64,000 nucleotides of DNA from Magnetospirillum sp. 64-120. GTDB taxonomy: Bacteria > Pseudomonadota > Alphaproteobacteria > Rhodospirillales > Magnetospirillaceae. Shown here one piece after another: positions 56,394 through 64,000 of the stretch. The stretch is from the NCBI GenBank assembly GCA_001898825.1, contig MKVK01000046.1, positions 1-64,000 on the forward strand, in the 5' to 3' direction. The position numbers and the translations under genes were made by a program. The notes beneath the pieces were generated by a model. That model saw nothing but the letters and a program-made list of their open reading frames with translations, did not search any database and had not been told where the DNA came from. How positions within the stretch are numbered: position 1 is the first letter of the stretch; the number at the start of each line of letters is the position of its first letter.

Positions 56394-57236
56394 ATGACCG
56401 ACCACGCCGCCCTTTCGTTCCGCAAGATGCATGGCCTGGGCAACGATTTCGTTGTCCTGGACGCCCGCGACCATCCGCTTGACCTGACCCCGGCCATGAC
56501 CCGGGCCATCGCCGACCGCCGCACCGGCATCGGCTGTGACCAGTTGGTGGTGATCGAGGCGGCGCGCTCCACCCTGTCCGACGCCTGGATGAGCCTGTGG
56601 AACGCCGACGGTTCGCAGACTTCGGCCTGCGGCAACGCCACGCGCTGTGTCGCCTGGCTGCTGATGGAGCAAGGCGGCGGCGATCGGGTGGTCATCGAAA
56701 CCAAGGCCGGTCTGCTGGATGCCGAACGGCGTGGGCCGAAGCTGATCGCCGTGGACATGGGACCGGCGCGTCTGGATTGGCGTGAAATCCCGGTGGCCAA
56801 GCCGGTGGACACCTTGAACATGGGCATCGGCGTCGGCGCGCTGCACAACCCGGTGGGGGTCAGCATGGGCAACCCCCATGCGGTGTTTTTCGTCGACGAC
56901 GTCGCCGCCATCGACCTGGCGGCGCTGGGGCCGGTGCTGGAACATCACGATTTCTTCCCCGAGCGGGCCAACATCGAAGCAGCCCAGGTTCTGGGGCCGG
57001 ATCGCATCCGCATGCGGGTGTGGGAACGCGGCACCGGCATCACCAGTGCCTGCGGCACCGGCGCCTGCGCCACTTTGGTGGCGGCCGCCCGTCGCGGCCT
57101 GACCGGGCGCAAGGCTGACGTTATTTTGGATGGCGGCACCCTGACCATCGAATGGCTGCCCGACGACCATGTGCTGATGACCGGCCCGGTGGCGCTGGTG
57201 GCGGAAGGAAAGCTGGATTCCAGCTTGTGGGAATGA
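56394..57236 (+). CDS. dapF: Diaminopimelate epimerase
   Basis: 280 residues from ATG 56394. The start MTDHAALSFRKMHGLGNDFV and both catalytic Cys motifs are present: QTSACGNATRC and SACGTGACATL. It converts LL- to meso-diaminopimelate for peptidoglycan and lysine. No strong ribosome binding site is visible. A 4-bp overlap couples it to mtaB. Confidence 0.96.
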   Translation: MTDHAALSFRKMHGLGNDFVVLDARDHPLDLTPAMTRAIADRRTGIGCDQLVVIEAARSTLSDAWMSLWNADGSQTSACGNATRCVAWLLMEQGGGDRVVIETKAGLLDAERRGPKLIAVDMGPARLDWREIPVAKPVDTLNMGIGVGALHNPVGVSMGNPHAVFFVDDVAAIDLAALGPVLEHHDFFPERANIEAAQVLGPDRIRMRVWERGTGITSACGTGACATLVAAARRGLTGRKADVILDGGTLTIEWLPDDHVLMTGPVALVAEGKLDSSLWE

Positions 57237-58486
57237 GCGAAGACAAAACCAAGATCGTGACTTTTGGTTGTCGGCTCAACGCCTATGAATCCGAGGTCAT
57301 GCGCGAACATGCGCAAGCCTTGGAATCGGGCGTCGAGACGGTGATCGTCAACACCTGCGCGGTGACGTCCGAAGCCGAACGTCAGGCCCGCCAGACCATC
57401 CGCAAACTGCGGCGCGACCATCCCAATGCCCGCATCGTCGTCACCGGCTGCGCCGCCCAGGTCAGCCCCGACAAGTTCGCCGCCATGGCCGAAGTGGACC
57501 AGGTGCTGGGCAACGCCGAAAAGATGCAGCCCACCATCTTCACCGCGCCCCCCGAAGACCGCATCGTCGTTTCCGACATCATGGGGGTGCGGGAAACCGC
57601 AGAACATCTGGTGTCCGGCTTCGAAGGCCGGGCGCGGGCCTTCGTCGAGGTGCAGACCGGCTGCGACCATCGCTGCACCTTCTGCATCATCCCCTTCGGG
57701 CGCGGCAACAACCGATCCGTCCCCATGGGCCGCATCGTCGACCAGGTCCGTGCCCTGGTGGCGCAAGGGTTCTCGGAAGTGGTGTTCACCGGCGTCGACA
57801 TCACCGCCTATGGCGGCGACCTGCCGGGGCAACCGACTTTGGGGCAGATGGCCCGGCGGCTGCTGGCCCAGGTGCCGGAACTTCCCCGTCTGCGTTTGTC
57901 GTCGCTAGACCCGGTGGAAGTGGACGACGACCTGTTGCGGCTGGTGGCCGAGGAAGAACGTCTGATGCCGCATTTCCACCTGTCGGCCCAGGCCGGCGAC
58001 GACATGGTGCTGAAACGCATGAAGCGTCGCCATCTGCGCGACGACGTCATCACCCTGGCGAAAAAGCTGCGTGACCTGCGTGGCGACGTCGCCCTGGGTG
58101 CCGACATCATCGCCGGCTTCCCCACCGAGGACGAGGCCATGTTCCAAAAGTCCTTGGATATGGTGGACGAAGCCGGTCTGACCCATCTGCACGTCTTCCC
58201 CTTCAGTTCGCGGCCCGGCACCCCCGCCGCCCGCATGCCGAAAGTGCCCGGCGACGTGGTGAAAGATCGCGCCGCCCGGCTGCGGGCCAAGGGGCAACTG
58301 GCCATGGATGCGTTCCTGGATTCGCGTCTGGGCAAGACCGTCCAGGTGCTGGTGGAAAAGGACGGCCAGGGCTTTTGCGCCCATTATCTTCCGGTGCGGG
58401 TGACAAGCGCGCCGGCCGAAGGCAGTATGGCCCGTGTCCGCATCAGCGGTCGCGACGGCGGCGTGCTGGTGGGTGAACCACTTTAA
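57233..58486 (+). CDS. mtaB: tRNA t6A37 methylthiotransferase MtaB (radical SAM)
   Basis: 417 residues. The N-terminal UPF0004 domain has TFGCRLNAYESEVM, VNTCAVTSEAE and VVTGCAAQ (three Cys, auxiliary cluster). The radical-SAM motif C-x3-C-x2-C reads GCDHRCTFCIIPFGRG. TIM-barrel elements VVFTGVDITAYGGDLPG and IIAGFPTEDEAMF follow, then a C-terminal TRAM-like region. It adds a methylthio group to t6A37 in ANN-reading tRNAs. GCRLNAYES points to MtaB rather than MiaB. It lies in dapF-mtaB-ftsY. Confidence 0.94.
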   Translation: MSEDKTKIVTFGCRLNAYESEVMREHAQALESGVETVIVNTCAVTSEAERQARQTIRKLRRDHPNARIVVTGCAAQVSPDKFAAMAEVDQVLGNAEKMQPTIFTAPPEDRIVVSDIMGVRETAEHLVSGFEGRARAFVEVQTGCDHRCTFCIIPFGRGNNRSVPMGRIVDQVRALVAQGFSEVVFTGVDITAYGGDLPGQPTLGQMARRLLAQVPELPRLRLSSLDPVEVDDDLLRLVAEEERLMPHFHLSAQAGDDMVLKRMKRRHLRDDVITLAKKLRDLRGDVALGADIIAGFPTEDEAMFQKSLDMVDEAGLTHLHVFPFSSRPGTPAARMPKVPGDVVKDRAARLRAKGQLAMDAFLDSRLGKTVQVLVEKDGQGFCAHYLPVRVTSAPAEGSMARVRISGRDGGVLVGEPL

Positions 58487-58501
58487 GCAAGGATCAGCGG
58501 T

Positions 58502-59596
58502 ATGAGCGGCAAGGGATTGTTCGGCAGGTTGTTCGGGGGCAAGTCCGAGGAACCGGCACCGCCCGCTTTATCCGAAGCTGAATCCGATGCGGTCGCCGTT
58601 CCTCCGGTTCCCGAAATCGCCGAAGAAGAAACCGTCGTCGCCGACGACCCGCGCCCGGCCGAAATCGTCGCCGAGGCGCCGCAATCCTGGCTGACACGGC
58701 TGAAATCGGGTCTGACCAAGTCGTCGTCGAAGCTGACCCAGGGTTTGGGCGACCTGTTCACCAAGCGCAAGCTGGACGACGACGCCCTGGAAGACCTGGA
58801 AGATCTGCTGATCACCACCGATTTGGGCGTCGGCACCGCGGCGCGGGTCACCAAGCGGCTGGCCAAGACCCGCTTCGGCCAGGATGTTTCCGCCGACGAG
58901 ATCAAGCAGGTCCTGGCGGAAGAAGTGGCGCAGATCCTGGCCCCCGTCGCCAAGCCGCTGCAGCCCGATTTCAGCCGCAAGCCCCATGTGGTGCTGGTGG
59001 TGGGCGTCAACGGATCGGGCAAGACCACCACCATCGGCAAGATGGCCAAGCTGTACAAGGACCAGGGTAGACAGGTTTCCCTGGCCGCCGGCGACACTTT
59101 CCGCGCCGCCGCCGTCGAGCAGTTGAAAGTCTGGGGGGAACGCACCCATTGCCCGGTCTTCGCTCGTGACACCGGCGCCGACGCCGCCGGGCTGGCTTTC
59201 GACGCCATGGCCGAGGCGCGCGCCCGCGGCGACGACCTGCTGTTCATCGACACCGCCGGCCGTCTGCAGAACAAGGCCGACCTGATGGAAGAACTGCGCA
59301 AGGTGGTGCGCGTCATCAAGAAACAGGACGAAACCGCGCCGCACGACGTGTTGCTGGTGCTGGACGCCACCGTCGGCCAGAACGCCCATTCCCAGGTGGA
59401 AGTGTTCAAGGACATCGTCGACGTCAGCGGCCTGATCCTGACCAAGCTGGACGGCACGGCGCGCGGTGGCGTGCTGGTGGCCTTGGCGGAAAAGTTCGCG
59501 CTGCCGGTCCATGCCATCGGTGTCGGCGAGAAGGCCGAGGACCTGCGTCCCTTCGACGCCCAAGCCTTTGCCCGATCGCTGGTTGGGTTGGACTGA
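58502..59596 (+). CDS. ftsY: Signal recognition particle receptor FtsY
   Basis: 364 residues after AAGGA. An acidic A domain (about 20-60, Glu/Ala/Pro-rich) precedes the N helical bundle (LTKSSSKLTQGLGDLF). The G domain has VGVNGSGKTTTIGKMA (P-loop), GDTFRAAAVEQL, LFIDTAGRLQNK and TKLDGTARGG. It docks SRP-ribosome complexes at the membrane. It is the last gene of dapF-mtaB-ftsY. Confidence 0.97.
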   Translation: MSGKGLFGRLFGGKSEEPAPPALSEAESDAVAVPPVPEIAEEETVVADDPRPAEIVAEAPQSWLTRLKSGLTKSSSKLTQGLGDLFTKRKLDDDALEDLEDLLITTDLGVGTAARVTKRLAKTRFGQDVSADEIKQVLAEEVAQILAPVAKPLQPDFSRKPHVVLVVGVNGSGKTTTIGKMAKLYKDQGRQVSLAAGDTFRAAAVEQLKVWGERTHCPVFARDTGADAAGLAFDAMAEARARGDDLLFIDTAGRLQNKADLMEELRKVVRVIKKQDETAPHDVLLVLDATVGQNAHSQVEVFKDIVDVSGLILTKLDGTARGGVLVALAEKFALPVHAIGVGEKAEDLRPFDAQAFARSLVGLD

Positions 59597-60898
<1,302 letters not shown>

Positions 60899-60922
60899 GA
60901 CGCTTCAGGGGAGCGAAAACCA

Positions 60923-62119
<1,197 letters not shown>

Positions 62120-62120
62120 C

Positions 62121-62996
62121 ATGGCCGTTCTCGTTAATGCCAACACCAAGGTGATCTGCCAGGGTTTCACTGGCGCCCAGGGCACCTTCCACTCTGAACA
62201 GGCCATTGCCTACGGCACCAAGATGGTTGGTGGCGTGACCCCCGGCAAGGGCGGCTCCAAGCACCTGGACCTGCCGGTGTTCGACACCGTCGCCGAAGCC
62301 GTCGCCAAGACCGGCGCCAACGCCTCGGTGATCTACGTGCCCCCGCCGTTCGCGGCTGACGCCATCCTGGAAGCCATCGACGCCGAGATCGAGTTGGCCG
62401 TCTGCATCACCGAGGGTATCCCGGTGGCCGACATGCTGACCGTCAAGCGCGCGCTGCAGGGTTCCAAGACCCGCCTGATCGGCCCCAACTGCCCGGGTGT
62501 CATCACCCCCGGCGAATGCAAGATCGGCATCATGCCCGGTCACATTCACCAGCGCGGCAAGGTGGGCATCGTGTCGCGTTCCGGCACCCTGACCTACGAA
62601 GCCGTGGCGCAGACCACCGCGGCCGGCCTGGGCCAGACCACCTGCATCGGTATCGGCGGCGACCCGATCAACGGCACCAACTTCGTGGACAGCCTGGAAA
62701 TGTTCCTGGCCGATCCGGAAACCGAAGCGATCATCATGATCGGTGAAATCGGCGGCGACGCCGAGGTCCAGGGCGCCGAGCTGCTGAAGTCGTCGAAGAT
62801 CAAGAAGCCGACGGTGGGTTTCATCGCTGGCCGTACCGCCCCTCCGGGCCGCCGCATGGGCCATGCCGGCGCGGTGATCTCGGGCGGCAACGACACCGCC
62901 GACTTCAAGATCGAAGCCATGCGTTCCGCCGGCATCGCTGTCGCCGACAGCCCGGCCTCGCTGGGTTCGACCATGCTGCAGGTCCTCAAGGGCTAA
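62121..62996 (+). CDS. sucD: Succinyl-CoA synthetase, alpha subunit
   Basis: 291 residues from ATG 62121, one base after the sucC stop; AAGGAGG inside sucC is the ribosome binding site. The CoA-binding Rossmann fold has [39 protein letters not shown] and [14 protein letters not shown]. The phosphorylated His lies in the C-terminal [14 protein letters not shown]. It is the partner of SucC. Confidence 0.98.
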   Translation: MAVLVNANTKVICQGFTGAQGTFHSEQAIAYGTKMVGGVTPGKGGSKHLDLPVFDTVAEAVAKTGANASVIYVPPPFAADAILEAIDAEIELAVCITEGIPVADMLTVKRALQGSKTRLIGPNCPGVITPGECKIGIMPGHIHQRGKVGIVSRSGTLTYEAVAQTTAAGLGQTTCIGIGGDPINGTNFVDSLEMFLADPETEAIIMIGEIGGDAEVQGAELLKSSKIKKPTVGFIAGRTAPPGRRMGHAGAVISGGNDTADFKIEAMRSAGIAVADSPASLGSTMLQVLKG

Positions 62997-63008
62997 GCTA
63001 AGGTCAAA

Positions 63009-63040
63009 CGGCCCGACGCACCCGCCGGAGCGTCGGGCCG
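63009..63040 (+). terminator. Strong hairpin between sucD and sucA
   Basis: An 11-bp perfect stem CGGCCCGACGC/GCGTCGGGCCG has a 10-base loop. The T-run is poor (ATCCTTG), so it may be a partial terminator or an RNA-processing/stability element rather than a full stop. Confidence 0.55.
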
Positions 63041-63142
63041 ATCCTTGTAGAGAATTCAGCGCCGTGACGGATCGGCGCCCGGCGGCGCCGCCCCGTCCCG
63101 ACTTGGCAGAAAGGGATGCGGTCTTCCCCGCGTCAGCCCAAT

Positions 63143-64000
63143 ATGACGAACCAGTTCGACGAAACGTCCTTCCTGACCGGCGGCAACGCCGTCTTCATCG
63201 CCGAGCTTTACGCCCGCTATGTCGAGGATCCCTCGTCGGTGGACGCCTCGTGGGTGGAATTCTTCACCGAATTGCGTGACGAAGGCGCGGCCATCGCCCA
63301 AGACTTCAAGGGCACGCCCGGCGCCAAGCGCGACATCCAGATCATCGGCGCCGTCGATCCGGAAGCCGCCGCCGCTGCCGCCGCTGCCGCCAAGAAGGGG
63401 GGCAAGGGTGCCGCTCCGGCTGTCGATCCGGCCGCCCAGCGCCAGGCGGTGGTCGATTCCATCCGTGCCCTGATGATGATCCGCACCTATCGCGTGCGCG
63501 GCCATCTGGAAGCGGATCTGGATCCCTTGGGCATGACCAAGCGCGAGCCCCATCCTGAGCTGGATTACCGCACCTACGGCTTCACCGAGGCCGATCTGGA
63601 CCGCGAAATCTTCATCGACAACGTTCTGGGCCTGGAAAAGGCGACGCTGCGTCAGATCATCCAGATCCTGCGCGCCACCTATTGCGGCAAGATCGGCGTC
63701 GAGTTCATGCACATCCAGGACCCCGACGAAAAGGCCTGGATCCAAAAGCGCGTCGAAAGCGTGCGCAACCACACCGACTTCACGCCGCGCGGCAAGCGCG
63801 CCATCCTGGAACGTCTGGTGGAAGCCGAAGGCTTCGAGCGGTTCCTGCAGCTGAAGTACACCGGCACCAAGCGTTTCGGCCTGGAAGGCGGCGAATCGGC
63901 CATTCCGGCGCTGGAACAGATCGTCAAGCGCGGCGGTCAGCTGGGTGTCGAGGAAGTGGTGGTCGGCATGGCCCACCGCGGCCGTCTGAACGTTCTGGCC
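63143..64000 (+). CDS. sucA: 2-oxoglutarate dehydrogenase E1 component (cut by window end)
   Basis: The first 286 residues are present. MTNQFDETSFLTGGNAVFIA followed by YARYVEDPSSVDASWVEFFT is the standard SucA N-terminal helix. RVRGHLEADLDPLG, YCGKIGVEFMHIQDPDEKAW, RFGLEGGESAIPALEQIV and VVGMAHRGRLNVLA follow. An Ala/Lys-rich stretch at about 75-90 is low-complexity. The thiamine-diphosphate binding part is beyond the window. It follows sucCD, an order typical of alphaproteobacteria (mdh-sucCDAB). Confidence 0.96.
   Translation, partial: MTNQFDETSFLTGGNAVFIAELYARYVEDPSSVDASWVEFFTELRDEGAAIAQDFKGTPGAKRDIQIIGAVDPEAAAAAAAAAKKGGKGAAPAVDPAAQRQAVVDSIRALMMIRTYRVRGHLEADLDPLGMTKREPHPELDYRTYGFTEADLDREIFIDNVLGLEKATLRQIIQILRATYCGKIGVEFMHIQDPDEKAWIQKRVESVRNHTDFTPRGKRAILERLVEAEGFERFLQLKYTGTKRFGLEGGESAIPALEQIVKRGGQLGVEEVVVGMAHRGRLNVLA

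Overview
The window is GC-rich chromosomal DNA from an alphaproteobacterium. The housekeeping proteins and their order (carA-carB-greA, yqeY-dnaG-rpoD, dapF-mtaB-ftsY, mdh-sucC-sucD-sucA) suggest the Rhodospirillales. A Magnetospirillum-like organism is my best guess, but this is inference; no magnetosome gene is present.

Layout. Bases 1-16.6 kb are core genome: the start of an electron-transfer-flavoprotein:ubiquinone oxidoreductase (minus), a family 4-type uracil-DNA glycosylase, a lytic transglycosylase, accA, a small envelope gene group (glycosyltransferase, VTT membrane protein, BON lipoprotein), greA-carB-carA (minus), then yqeY-dnaG-rpoD and a tRNA-Ile2(CAU). Bases 16.6-44.2 kb are foreign and form two tandem islands at the 3' end of that tRNA. 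A 49-bp copy of the tRNA 3' half lies at 32488-32536, and an 18-bp copy of its end lies at 44203-44220. Bases 44.2-64 kb return to core genome: two chemoreceptors (one a hemerythrin-NIT-HAMP fusion), a multicopper oxidase, a secreted nuclease, panD-queC, dapF-mtaB-ftsY, and the TCA-cycle run mdh-sucCD-sucA, cut by the window end.

Island A (about 16599-32536) carries a SLOG-domain protein, a type I restriction-modification operon (hsdR-hsdS-X-hsdM) whose extra gene X looks like a PrrC-type anticodon nuclease, a coiled-coil DNA-binding-like protein, a Fic protein, a replication/regulation module (winged-helix protein, AlpA-like regulator) and a P4-type integrase at its far end. A 25-bp perfect inverted repeat brackets the restriction cassette together with the coiled-coil gene. 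A helically phased array of 12 short GGCAC-type repeats lies just outside the left copy.

Island B (about 32537-44220) begins with a second, unrelated tyrosine recombinase. It then carries an XRE repressor, a peptidoglycan-peptidase-like protein, three envelope proteins, a serine recombinase, and a compact run of nuclease and abortive-infection-like genes. That run holds a small PD-(D/E)XK-like protein, two GIY-YIG proteins, an unknown, an Abi C-terminal/HEPN-like protein, a protein pairing an ESCO-type C2H2 zinc finger with an acetyltransferase-like domain, and a Mu-like winged-helix protein. It is the best candidate in the window for an undescribed conflict system. All functional assignments come from reading motifs by eye; no database search was run.
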